This document shows positions 55,126-64,000 of a DNA stretch of 64,000 nucleotides, one piece after another. The DNA is from Odontocerum albicorne (Eukaryota > Arthropoda > Insecta > Trichoptera > Odontoceridae): NCBI GenBank assembly GCA_949825065.1, contig OX463839.1:28777540-28841539 (forward strand), read 5' to 3'. A program made the position numbers and the translations under genes. The notes beneath the pieces were generated by a model. The model did not search any database. It worked only from the letters and a program-made list of their open reading frames with translations, and was not told the origin of the DNA. The first letter of the stretch is position 1. Each line of letters opens with the position of its first letter.

Positions 55126-56177
55126 CAGGGCTGTGGAGTCGGAAAAAAAAAAACGACTCCGACTCCGATTCCTATATTTGCCAACAACACGACTCCGACT
55201 CCACAACTCCAACTCCACGACTCCGACTCCATGACTCCGACTCCAAACTCCGACTCCACAACTCCGACTCAAAAAAGCTCAATTTTATCAGGTTGTTTCC
55301 TACCTTTGCATATAGCCATTTTTTCATGTTATAGGGATAAAAATAAAACAAGATCAAACTTTAATAATTATTTATTAGAATTTAATAGAATTTATTCTTA
55401 AAAACAACATTGCTTCTATTAAATCTGTATTCGTAGAGGCTCTCAAATCAGAATTGAGAATTTTAAGAGCGGAAAATAACCGCTCTACGGATACTTGGGT
55501 TGGCGGTAATGCTGTAACGATCAATGCTGAATCTTTTACGATTTCAAAATACCGCTGTATTGCCATTTCAACATTTAACTTATAAGTTCGGTCAATTTTT
55601 TCCATTATTTTCAATGCATCATATAATTCAATTTTAAATTTTGAAATAGAGTCTCTTTCATCTATATTGGGACTGTGATTCAAACGAGGACGTTTTAGTT
55701 TATCTTGTTCATTGAGATATTTTTCAAAATCGTCTTCAGATTCAGCGGTGTCGGATGAAGATGATGATACTTCGTGTACGCTGCCTGCTGTCGTCTCTTT
55801 TTCTAGTCGAAGGCCTTTCATACGAACGGTTAATTCAAACAGAGCGTTTTTAGCTCTATTTATTTGTTCTTCCGTCAATATGGATCGAACCATGGGGTTA
55901 ACATAGATCCCAGCCAACAGAATTTTCTTTCGACGTGAGAAAGAAGGAGACAAACACATTTTCGTAGACTTTATGCATTAAATGGATCTCGGTGATTCAC
56001 CATATCGGCGCGACTTGCACCTGCAAGTTTAATATTCGTGCACAATACACATTCATTATAATAATTTAAAAAAAATGTATTTTAAATTTTAACGAAAAAG
56101 TAGTCGGAGTCGCTCGTTTTTTACGACTCCTACTCCGACTCCGACTCAAACACCGCTACTCCGACTCTACAGCCCTG
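55126..56177 (-). mobile_element. hAT derivative with GACTCC subterminal repeats
   Basis: The terminal repeats are CAGGGCTGTGGAGTCGG and CCGACTCTACAGCCCTG, flanked by the perfect octamer duplication GTTTAAAG (55118-55125 and 56178-56185). Both subterminal regions are runs of CGACTCC-like hexamers (55152-55275 and 56100-56172). The 1,052-bp copy retains only the C-terminal third of a transposase, so it is a deletion derivative. Confidence 0.93.
55375..55959 (-). pseudogene. hAT transposase, C-terminal fragment
   Basis: An open 194-codon frame. An acidic linker (VSSSSSDTAESEDDFEKYLN) is followed by the hAT dimerisation domain: TALPPTQVSVERLFSALKIL, then NSDLRASTNTDLIEAMLFLR. That is the conserved 'P-S-ERLFS---' core and its partner helix. 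The BED finger and catalytic residues are missing. The frame is open but too short to be an enzyme. Confidence 0.85.
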
Positions 56178-56395
56178 GTTTAAAGGTTGAATTTTTGGCA
56201 ACCATATTATACCATTTTTTTCATTTTTAGTAAATTCTGCAACCATCATGATATATTTGATAAAAATCGACAATGGTAGTTATTTTACTGAAATAAAAAT
56301 CATAACAGCATCCTACCATAAGGATAGTATGGACTTAATTTAAAACAGCTCTAACAGACATTGTTCAAATTAATGTATTTTTTGTTTTTACACAG

Positions 56396-56610
56396 GAACC
56401 TAAAACTGATAAAGATGATGAATGGTGCCAACGCATTAATGAGGTCTTAAATAACCCTCCAACTGTTGGAGGAGGGAGAGGCGGTAGTAGTGGAGCCCCT
56501 GATGGGGAATTACAGAACATTCTAAATAATATGTCTCAGCAACAGCTGATGCAGCTTTTTGGAGGAGTAGGACAAATTGGAGGACTATCATCTTTATTAG
56601 GAACTATGAG
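56396..56610 (+). CDS. ADRM1: ADRM1/Rpn13, coding exon 2
   Basis: The acceptor is TTTTTACACAG. The exon starts EPKTDKDDEWCQRINEVLNN, which completes the Pru domain's last helix, followed by a glycine-rich linker (GGGRGGSSG). It ends MSQQQLMQLFGGVGQIGGLS with SSLLGTM. It leaves in phase 2 at ATGAG|GTTATT, and the AG plus T of the next exon gives serine. Length is 215 nt. Confidence 0.93.
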
Positions 56611-56639
56611 GTTATTACATATTATTTATTCTTTTGACT

Positions 56640-56905
56640 ACCATATTTTACGGACTATAAGACGCACCTCAATTTTTAGACAATTTGAAAAAAAAATAAC
56701 ATTTTTACCATTTTTATTATTAAATTGCAAAGCCAGACAAAAAAAATCTTAGTTTATGAAACCGAACTAACCTTTAAAATCCCTGAAAATCGTTATCTGA
56801 ACTTTCTTCTTCTTCCTCTTCATAGTCATCATTGTCCTCTTCATATATAAGATGGTCTTCACTGCCATCAAGAGCATTACTTATGCCGCTCAGCTGCTCT
56901 GTTTC
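56640..56905 (-). mobile_element. 3' fragment of a pogo-like DNA transposon
   Basis: On the minus strand, after an acceptor-like TTTCATTTCAG, a 42-codon frame reads ETEQLSGISNALDGSEDHLI then YEEDNDDYEEEEESSDNDFQ and GF-stop. An acidic tail ending S/D-x-F-x-GF is typical of POGK-type pogo transposases. TACGGACTATAAGACGCACC, resembling a terminal repeat, lies on its downstream side at 56648-56667. Only this end of the element is present. Confidence 0.5.
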
Positions 56906-57199
56906 TGAAATGAAAAACATTTTGAGTTTTTATTGAGTGAACAATATAAAATAAATGTGGAACAATATAATACAGAAGTTACAGCAACTAGATACATTAT
57001 TTCCAAATTGATTGATGTGGTTTGTTTTTTGTCAAAACAGGATCTCACATGTAGATGACATTTTGAAGGTACCAATTTGGATGATAGAGGAAATTATACA
57101 GAATTATTATATTTCTTAAGCGATGCCCATGTATTGTTGAAATTTTGTTTCATAAAAAAAATATTCAGACATTTCAACACACTTCGATTACACTATTAA

Positions 57200-58514
57200 C
57201 CACTTCATGCTTTTGAACGAGCAGTGTTCGCGCGCGGCGCATGTGTCACATCGCACCAACCCGAGCACTGCTCGCGTGTTTCGACTTGTCTGCATTACAT
57301 ACAATAAACAAACGAACTGCGCTCGCCAGTTCCTACTTGCAATTTATATAGATTCATATTGATTATAATTTTGATATTCAAGATTTTTTTACAATGATGA
57401 AACCTTTACTAAATAAGGGATACTGTCTAACAATTGACAATTTTTATAGTTCTATTCAATTGACTGATCTACTTACATCGTATCATACTGAAACTTACGG
57501 GACTGTGAGAGCAAATAGAAGAGGCTTGCCCAGGAATATAAAATATCTCAAAAAAGTTAATTCAGGATTTATAAAGGCATATAGGAAACGAAGAGCAAAG
57601 CTGATGAGATGGAAAGACAAGCGCGATGTGTACTTTCTTTCAACTATCCATGGCACAAATAGAAAAAAGGAATAAAAAGCTAACGAAACCCAAAGTGGCT
57701 ATTGATTATAATTTTACAATGGGGGGGGGGGGGTGTTGATCTCGATCAACACCTTTCCAACTATCCACTTCCTAGACTTAACGAGGGAAAAAATACTACA
57801 AAAAAATATTTTTTCATCTTATAGAACAGGCGCTTTGGAATTCTTATGTGTTGTATACAAAAACTGGGGGTTCTATGACACATCTGGAGTTTAGGATAAA
57901 GCTCATAGAAGAATACATAGATAATTACCATTCACCGGATTTTTCTTCTAAAGATGGACGCCCTAGTAAAACTCCACACCCAATGCGATTGACAGAATGT
58001 CACTTTTTGAATTCAATTCCAATAACTGGAAATAAAAATAGACCTACAAAAAGATGTGTGGTCTGCTGGTCCAAGCGAGATAACTCAGGAAAACGTATCC
58101 AATTTGGGTATCCAAATTGTGAAGTTGGTCTGTGTTTGGAGCTGTGTTTCGAAATATACCACATTAAATTAACTTATTAATATTTTTTGTGTAATTTATT
58201 ACTTTTTCTTCTTATAGTTATTTATACTTTTTATTATTATATAGTATTATGGTTATTGTTATTCTAATTTTTATTATTATAGTTAGTATTGTTTTAAAAT
58301 TATCTAAAATTATTTGACATTAAAATGGCGAAACGATTTTATTGTTTTTTTTTGTGCTAGGTTAAGTTTTTCTGCATTTTTTTATTGCGTCTATGCTTTA
58401 TTTTGAATTTTTTTTGAACTGAACAATTTTTAAATTATGTGAACTCGAAATAAAAAATTAAATAACCTGATGTTTTAGTTCTATTTTTGTAAAAAAAAAA
58501 TGTGCATGAAGTGG
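57200..58514 (+). mobile_element. Truncated piggyBac (1.3 kb) with intact ends
   Basis: CCACTTCATGC (57200-57210) and GCATGAAGTGG (58504-58514) are perfect short terminal repeats, each beside TTAA (57196-57199, 58515-58518). A subterminal palindrome (CGAGCAGTG ... CACTGCTCG, about 57218-57274) is also present. The N-terminal half of the transposase has been deleted. It is a different family from 45501-48652. Confidence 0.92.
57394..58180 (+). pseudogene. PiggyBac transposase, C-terminal half
   Basis: It begins MMKPLLNKGYCLTIDNFYSS, which contains the second catalytic aspartate; the first is in the deleted part. TYGTVRANRRGLPRNIKYLK follows. A stop at 57675 and a run of 13 G (57721-57733) break the third catalytic region, where an MGGVD-type motif is expected (DYNFTMGG...VDLDQHLSNYPL). 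The frame recovers at about 57848 (VLYTKTGGSMTHLEFRIKLI) and ends in the cysteine-rich region RCVVCWSKRDNSGKRIQFGY ... CLELCFEIYH. Confidence 0.88.
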
Positions 58515-58705
58515 TTAATCCAAAGTGCATCATTGTTTCAACCTAAGTTAAATATCCCTATTTTTTTCATACAATTTTTCCATCATTTTTCGATATTTGT
58601 CATAAAATTTCATACCATGCATCGTTGTATCCATCCATCTACATCTGGGATATCGAAATAAAGTATATTAATGCTTATATACTAAGGTTTTACTGTGATT
58701 TTCAG

Positions 58706-58889
58706 TCGATCGCCAGGACAGAGTTCCCGCTCAAGCAGCACTACTCCCACGGCCAGCCGGCCGCCTTCAGAGAGCACCCGGGCCCCCGCCCGCCCCCCTC
58801 GTGCTGCCCCAGAACCTGCTGCACCCCCAGCACCTGCTGCCTCTGCCACACCCTCTACACCTAGTACCACCTCAGTCTCCTCATCTAGA
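58706..58889 (+). CDS. ADRM1: ADRM1/Rpn13, coding exon 3 (linker)
   Basis: The acceptor is GTGATTTTCAG. It enters in phase 2 (AG|T, serine) and encodes RSPGQSSRSSSTTPTASRPP, then proline/alanine-rich sequence to STPSTTSVSSSR. It leaves in phase 1 at AGAT|GTAACT. Rpn13 has a flexible Ser/Pro/Ala linker between its two domains, which this fits. The exon is strikingly GC-rich in an AT-rich intron background; the codon bias is that of the low-complexity linker. Confidence 0.88.
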
Positions 58890-58999
58890 TGTAACTTATT
58901 TAAAAAAAATTTAAACTTAGATTTTATACTATAATTATTTGATTATATCTTTGATGGGAACTTATTATTTTTTGTAGAGATAAAAATTACCATGCATGT

Positions 59000-61030
59000 T
59001 TACCATGTCCTTGTTGGGGTTTTCAGAGAGGACAAATCATCTAATTTTCCTATTATGACAGACTTCCGTTACCTCCTCCACATTCATATATCTTCTCATA
59101 CAGTTCATTCGGGGACTAACTTTTAATTTAAACCCACTGTTATTGATAGAGTAAAAATATTACAAAATAAATATCTCAGTTGTCTGTAAGAAAAGTTGGT
59201 GACTGCAGCCATTAGATTAGGTACTGCCCGCATCTGCATATGTTTAGAAAAACCTATTTGTTAAGGAAATCAGCACCAGTACAAAAACTATAAAATAAGT
59301 GAATGGTTGCTGCTCAATTTTCAGAGGTTGTGGCATAACTCCAATGTGTTTTGGTGACAGCTGGGTGAATATACTTAATTTTCACCATCATTTTTGCAAA
59401 TCTTGAAATAGCTTAGTTTAAGTATATGTCTTTTAGTGTCCTATTATTGACTTTTTTTCCTATCATAACTCACTTTTGTATTTCATGTATTTCAATTACC
59501 ATTATTTTTTTATTTTACAATATTCATTCTCAGGTCTTTTTCTTCACATTTCTTATAAAAAGTATAATCTGACGCTGTAATCCACTTTCATTCTCTACCA
59601 ACATACGGCAGTCCACAGAACTTCCTGTTCAACATTTTTATTGCACCCAATGACCTTTGGAAGTGTTTAACATAAATCTATGTAAATAATGAATAACTAG
59701 CGACATTACGAATCCTTTCTTCATCCTTTTTGCAATATTAACCAATCGTTCAAGGTACTACTCACTCTAATTACTTTTCTATATTGAATCTACGAATCCA
59801 GGCTGCGTTTTTTTTACTTTTCACTATACATTTTCTCACAACCATTTGTAAAAGACAAATCTTATCCACACATCCTCTTCGACCTAAAAAGGCTCCTTGA
59901 CCATTACTTTCTAACTCTTGATCAACATTTTTCCATACAGTTTACTCTTTAAGTTAATATCTTGGTAAATACAACATTCCCTTGTAACTTTTCTCTCTTT
60001 ATACAATTTTTTTCATTATAAAAAGATTTTCTTTTATACATATATTTTAATATACATCCAGATTCCAGACATTTGTTAAAAAAACTATCTCAGTCATTCA
60101 ACCACTTAATAACTTCCTTCCTCAATCACTACTGAACTTAAGTTATTGCACTCAGTGGCTCTTTTTCTTATCTCTTACGGCTATATGTAGTTTTTCATCA
60201 TTGAACTTTTCCAAGTTCTCTTCATTCCCTAAAGTAACAGTCTTACTGTTATCACTACCACCATCACCACTACCATAAAGCCCTTTCTTCTTAAAAATTT
60301 CTTCTTTCTCAAACAAACCCTCTTTATCTGACAGATCACTTCCACTGCTATTTTTGATACCACTTATATTCTTTTTTCCACGCACCTTGCTTCATTCCAA
60401 AATATTTTCTTTATCATTCAGACTCAACTTTCTGCTTTCCTCATTCCTAAGTTTCTTTCTTTTTTCTTCAAACAAACTGTTCAGATTTTCGAATCTGTAA
60501 TTTTTTTTGCTGTGGATAATTTTTTATTTTTTTTCAGATTATCCTCTAAAATTATCCTTTCTAGTTATCACCGAGTTGTGATCAGAACCTATATAACTTT
60601 CTAGAATTTTTCGCAGAGATAAATCAACATTCACTAAGTCAATCGTAGAACACTCATCTCTTTGTTGCCATGTGGACAAATTATTTTCTAAACACACATC
60701 TAACATTCTTTCCCTTTTATCATTTGTTCATCTATCACCAAGCATACAAATGACAGATTCAAACTCAACCATGCGTTCAAATCGAAAATAATCTTTTCAT
60801 TCTTCCCTAATACTTTATACTCAAACATTTTAAAATTCCTCTTTGCATCCATCTTTCTCACTATCGTATAAACTATCACAAGCACCACATATATTACCTA
60901 CTTTCATTTTCATCTACATCACTCTCGGATTTATAAAGTCATTCTCTCTCATACATTCCCGAAAACTCCTTAAGCTCCTATATTTTGCACTGACATGTGG
61001 CCACATACCTAGCATTCAGTTTTTTCTCCA
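59000..61030 (-). mobile_element. RTE-like LINE, longest copy, reverse and degraded
   Basis: The 3' tail in reverse begins at about 59005 ('TTACCATGTCCTTGTTGGGG', 'CAGAGAGGACAAATC'). RT-region sequence follows (about 59510-59650, 'CATTCTCAGGTCTTTTTCTT', parallel to 45265 and 37938). Endonuclease-side sequence runs up to 'GCCACATACCTAGCATTCAG' near 61015, shared with 20245. Frames are destroyed throughout. The longest, 60152-60385 on minus, is lysine-rich and not clearly coding. Confidence 0.65.
59210..59375 (+). repeat. Dispersed repeat, second copy of 13610-13840
   Basis: 'CAGCACCAGTACAAAAACTA', then 'TGAATGGTTGCTGCTCAATT', then 'GGTGACAGCTGGGTGAA' matches 13695-13800 in order. It interrupts the reverse-oriented LINE. 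Confidence 0.55.
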
Positions 61031-61269
61031 TTGACTATTAAGTAGTTTAAAAGTGAAAATATATAAATTGATGGGTAATATAAATGATCAACTTTAAAAT
61101 TATTTAAAAAGTACTAATTTAGACAATATTGCTAAAAATATGTATTTTTATTAAATTGTCAATTTTCATCTTAAGATAGATTTCATGCATGTATATTTTT
61201 AAAAGACTATATAATATTGTCAATTAATTAAATCTTCCGATCCTAAGACTTATTATTATTTTCCAACAG

Positions 61270-61523
61270 CGGGACAAGCTATTCATTTATCAGATCTTCA
61301 GAAGTACCTATCAGGTCTGGCCCCAGCTGAAGAAGGAACTGCAGCCAGTGGAAGCAGTGTCCCTGCGGAAGCAGTGGATCTGGCTTCAGTAATATCCAGT
61401 GCCGAGGTGATTGCCACAGCTGGCCCTCACGCGGCAGGGCTCAAAGAGCACCTTCCTCAGCCTCCACCAGATCAGCAGCAGGATGATATTAAGACAACAT
61501 TACTGTCACCCCAATTTTCACAG
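61270..61523 (+). CDS. ADRM1: ADRM1/Rpn13, coding exon 4 (start of the DEUBAD domain)
   Basis: The acceptor is TTTTCCAACAG, entering in phase 1 (T|CG, serine). It encodes GQAIHLSDLQKYLSGLAPAE, then VDLASVISSAEVIATAGPHA, GLKEHLPQPPPDQQQDDIKT and LLSPQFSQ. This is the first half of the C-terminal DEUBAD domain, which recruits and activates the deubiquitinase UCH37/UCHL5 (family knowledge). The donor is CAG|GTAATT, phase 0. The remaining DEUBAD exon(s) were not found before 64000 and should lie to the right. Confidence 0.93.
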
Positions 61524-61785
61524 GTAATTATTGAGATTTATTTGATAATCTCAACTCAATTTAAATTAGAAATTCAAAAGTCACACATGGAAACTTTTGA
61601 GAAATTGAAGATAAAAAGGCAAATGAGAATGGAGAGCTGATTTGCCTGGTTATCACAATGCAGATATGGCAAAGATGTTGATACTTTTGCCTGTACCAAA
61701 GCTTATGCTTATGATATTTAACCATAGTACCGAAAAATTCTGACCCAAAAAAAAACAAAAAAGTCAGATTCTATTTTTTTTTATG

Positions 61786-62558
61786 TTGGTAGTCGTCAAA
61801 GTACGACCTATGCGACTTACAATTGTTCGACTTTACAACCACAATCCGCGATTGGTTGTCCGCCAGCGCTAAGCGTGGCTCTAGCAGTCCATGTACGCTA
61901 CATATTATATTACTATGCGCATGTGCGCATCGCGGTCAGTATTAGCTGTGACTTCGTCCAATAAGGATGTGTTGTCTTGTTATAAACATTTTTTAAGCCC
62001 TTCCGAGATGTCTACAAAAAGGAAAATGAAAACTTCTTGCACATTTTGAAAAGATGGACCCAAACATCGAACGATTTGCAAGAATTGAACGGATGGCACA
62101 TGACGTGTTTTGCCCATATCGTGAAATATACGAGGAGAAGAAGAAACAAACAATCCAGACAAAGCTCACCATGTTTATGCAAAAAATCAACAAGCGGCCA
62201 ATAAAACGTTTATATGTATAACAAACAGTCGTATTTTCATGTGTTTTATTAATATAATATTTAACCAAATGTACTGAAACATAATTTTTTACTTAATCCT
62301 AACAAATTTAAAAATAAAAAACAAAGCAATACGTCAAGATATTCGAATGTCAGCTGCATGCTGATATGATGTGATAAAGAAAACAAAGACAAACTCGAAA
62401 AATAATAAAAAAAGAAAGCATAGAAAACAGTCTTGTAATATCATCACACACTATAATTTACATATGTATGTAAATTATTGCATAAGCCGACTTACGACCA
62501 GATCAACTTACAACCTGTTTATCGGAACCGAGTGCGGTCGTAAGTCGACGACTACCTG
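61786..62558. mobile_element. Tigger-like (pogo superfamily) deletion derivative
   Basis: The right end in reverse, CAGGTAGTCGTCGACTTACG, pairs with TTGGTAGTCGTCAAAGTACG on the left. Both are of the Tigger 'CAGG-G-TC-TCGACTTACGAC' type. TA follows the right end (62559-62560). On the left the TA is changed. Subterminal TACGACC/GACTTAC motifs are repeated. Only the end of the transposase remains inside. Confidence 0.8.
62053..62220 (+). pseudogene. Tigger transposase C-terminus
   Basis: A frame opening MDPNIERFARIERMAHDVFC continues YREIYEEKKKQTIQTKLTMF and ends at the TAA of 62218-62220. The 'PY-E-Y-EKKK---QT-L--F' ending resembles the C-termini of Tigger/TIGD1-type proteins. The rest of the enzyme is deleted. 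Confidence 0.6.
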
Positions 62559-62589
62559 TATTTATTTTTAGTCTTCAATGTATTTTTCC

Positions 62590-63300
62590 TTATTAGCTAG
62601 AACTGTGCCCACCTTTGAGATAATTTACGAATACTGTTGTAAAATTATTTGTCTTAGAGTTAAGGAAATCATCAACAGTCCTTGAGGTACCATCATTCTT
62701 GATTATTTTTTCCAATAAAATAATTTTCTAATGATTGAAATAAATAATAATCGGAAGGTGTTTTATCTGGTGAATATGGTGCTTGACTCAGATCTTCCCA
62801 ACCTCAACTGAATCATCTTTCCAGTATATTTCACATTGTCATGTAAAAAGTCAATGCCTTTTTCTGTTGATAATTCTAAGACTTTTTTTATGGTTTGTTC
62901 AAATTATCAAGCTGATTGCAGTACTTCTCAGCAGTAATTGTTATTATCAGGTTTGAGAAGCTCTTTATAAATGGGACCATTTAAATCCCACCAAATACAC
63001 AACATCAACTTCTTTTGTTAAAGAGGTTGCCCTTGAAATGGTTGGTGCAGGTTATCCTGACTTGCAATAAACTCTTCCTTACAGAATTGTCTTATAGTAT
63101 CCATTTTTCATCTCCAGTAATCAATTGTTTTAAAATGATTAATATTCATGACAAATAAGTAGTGAAGAATATGTTACTCGGTCTAGTAAGTTTTTCTCAA
63201 TTTGTGTGGTACCCATGTGCCATTCTTCAATACAAATCTAAATACATTTAGATATATTGTGTAATATTCAACTTTTTTTATAAATGTGGATTATCATCCA
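62590..63300 (-). pseudogene. Mariner transposase relic
   Basis: On the minus strand, fragments in order are a WVPHEL-like MAHGYHTN stretch (about 63210), ITGDEKWIL (about 63120, first aspartate), LHDN (about 62850), and QAPYSPDKTPSDYYLFQSLE (about 62730-62790, third aspartate). The spacing follows a mellifera/irritans-like mariner. Frames change often, and no ends were located. Confidence 0.72.
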
Positions 63301-63453
63301 ACATTACTTTCAAAACAATTTTGTGGTGTCAAAAATTTACTATGAAATATGTGTCAAAACTTTCCGATGCACCTAATATGTTAATTCTTTTGAAGGTTTT
63401 AAATTTTGTTAGCAATTTAATCAATATCTAATATGAACGTAGTATGATCCAAA

Positions 63454-63930
63454 AGATTTCAACCTGAACAAGTTAGAGGGTGTGTGAACAGATACTAAGC
63501 CTGCCACGCCCATAGCATGGTCAGGGGATGTTACAATCAAAATTTGATACCTTCACCTCAGTAGTATGTCAACTAGATATAAGACATGTGGTTGCATTAT
63601 ATTTTGATACTTCAGTTTTGAAGATCAGTTTATTTCAAAAGAAGGGAAAAGCCCGGCCGAAATTAAATGACGTAAAGATGCTGGTGTTGTTTCATTTCTG
63701 CCAGGCTTTTCCCTTCATTTGAAAGATACCTCATAATACCGCGCCATATTCAATTTTTAACATTTTGGAATATAATGAAACAGCATGTCTTCTATCGGCT
63801 TTAGTTAATATTCTACTGAGGGTAGAAGTATCAAATTTCAACTGTAACATCACCTAACAATGCCGTGAACATTGCGGGCATGGTATCTGACCATACACCT
63901 AACTTGTTCAGGCTAGAAACTTTTAAACCT
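63454..63930. mobile_element. Foldback MITE, about 480 bp
   Basis: Arms of about 115 bp (63454-63570 and 63815-63930) are reverse complements with differences: CCTGAACAAGTTAG, then AGATAC..GCC, then GATGTTACA and ATTTGATAC. The centre holds a second inverted pair, GAAGGGAAAAGCC (63641-63653) and GGCTTTTCCCTTC (63705-63717). The element is therefore palindromic over much of its length. No coding frame. Confidence 0.8.
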
Positions 63931-64000
63931 TAGTGGTATATATTTTTTAAATAATCAATGTGGATTTAAAAAATCCTTAATAACCTCAATATGATTTTTT

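Larger units (their letters stand above)
52918..56395 (+). other. ADRM1 intron 1
   Basis: The 3.5 kb intron contains the mariner copy (53781-55057) and the hAT derivative (55126-56177), both antisense to the gene by coding direction. The stretch 52918-53780 has no recognised repeat. Confidence 0.85.
56611..58705 (+). other. ADRM1 intron 2
   Basis: It carries the pogo-like fragment (56640-56905) and the truncated piggyBac (57200-58514). The remainder is AT-rich. Confidence 0.85.
58890..61269 (+). other. ADRM1 intron 3
   Basis: 2.4 kb, mostly occupied by a degraded reverse-oriented RTE-like LINE (59000-61030). A dispersed repeat also seen at 13610-13840 lies at 59210-59370. Confidence 0.8.

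Noticed and set aside
60152..60385. 77-codon minus-strand lysine/glutamate-rich frame
   Set aside because: It lies within the degraded RTE-like LINE and its composition follows a biased A/G-rich strand; no domain or splice signals.
61524..64000. Search for the last ADRM1 exon(s) encoding the rest of DEUBAD
   Set aside because: No segment with an acceptor and a sequence like the expected FSSAL..GQLGP stretch was found; the space is taken by Tigger, mariner and MITE sequence, so the exon(s) probably lie beyond the window.

Overview
The window looks like insect nuclear DNA: AT-rich, intron-containing and packed with transposable elements. It is most likely lepidopteran (inference), from the Helitron ends, the jockey-like LINE, the tRNA-headed SINEs and the mixture of mariner, piggyBac and hAT elements. 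Two host genes could be supported. On the minus strand at 2.7-9.6 kb are three exons of a TPD52/TPD54-family (tumor protein D52-like) gene. Their splice phases (1, 2, 2) fit together, and the 3' end lies off the left edge. On the plus strand at 52.6-61.5 kb are four coding exons of ADRM1/Rpn13, the proteasomal ubiquitin receptor. Their phases (0, 2, 1, 0) also fit, and the gene runs off the right edge. No rRNA, functional tRNA or CRISPR was seen.

The 43 kb between the two promoters, and most of the intron space, is mobile DNA. From left to right: a 2.65 kb Tc1/mariner-superfamily element with about 520-bp terminal repeats (24-2672); an inverted-dimer mariner (4644-6373); a zone of RTE-like LINE tails and SINEs (10-23 kb); a complete mariner with an open transposase frame (21684-22969); a jockey-like LINE (24.4-27.2 kb); a deleted mariner with two left ends (32871-33905); a Helitron (33934-36637); a hAT element nested in an RTE-like LINE with a visible 8-bp target duplication (38039-41024); a DD37E-type relic (41.9-43.0 kb); and a complete piggyBac-like element with an open 578-codon frame (45501-48652).

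The ADRM1 introns hold a second copy of the 4.6-kb mariner family, a 1.05 kb hAT derivative, a pogo-like 3' fragment, a truncated piggyBac and a degraded RTE-like LINE. After exon 4 come a Tigger derivative, another mariner relic and a foldback MITE.

The least explained signal is a dispersed 8-mer, TACGAGTA/TACTCGTA. I count 28 copies between 6.8 and 32.7 kb and none in the rest of the window. The genes do not form a pathway: TPD52 proteins act in vesicle trafficking and Rpn13 in proteasomal degradation. Repeat borders are read by eye and may be off by a few to tens of bases unless a target duplication is named.
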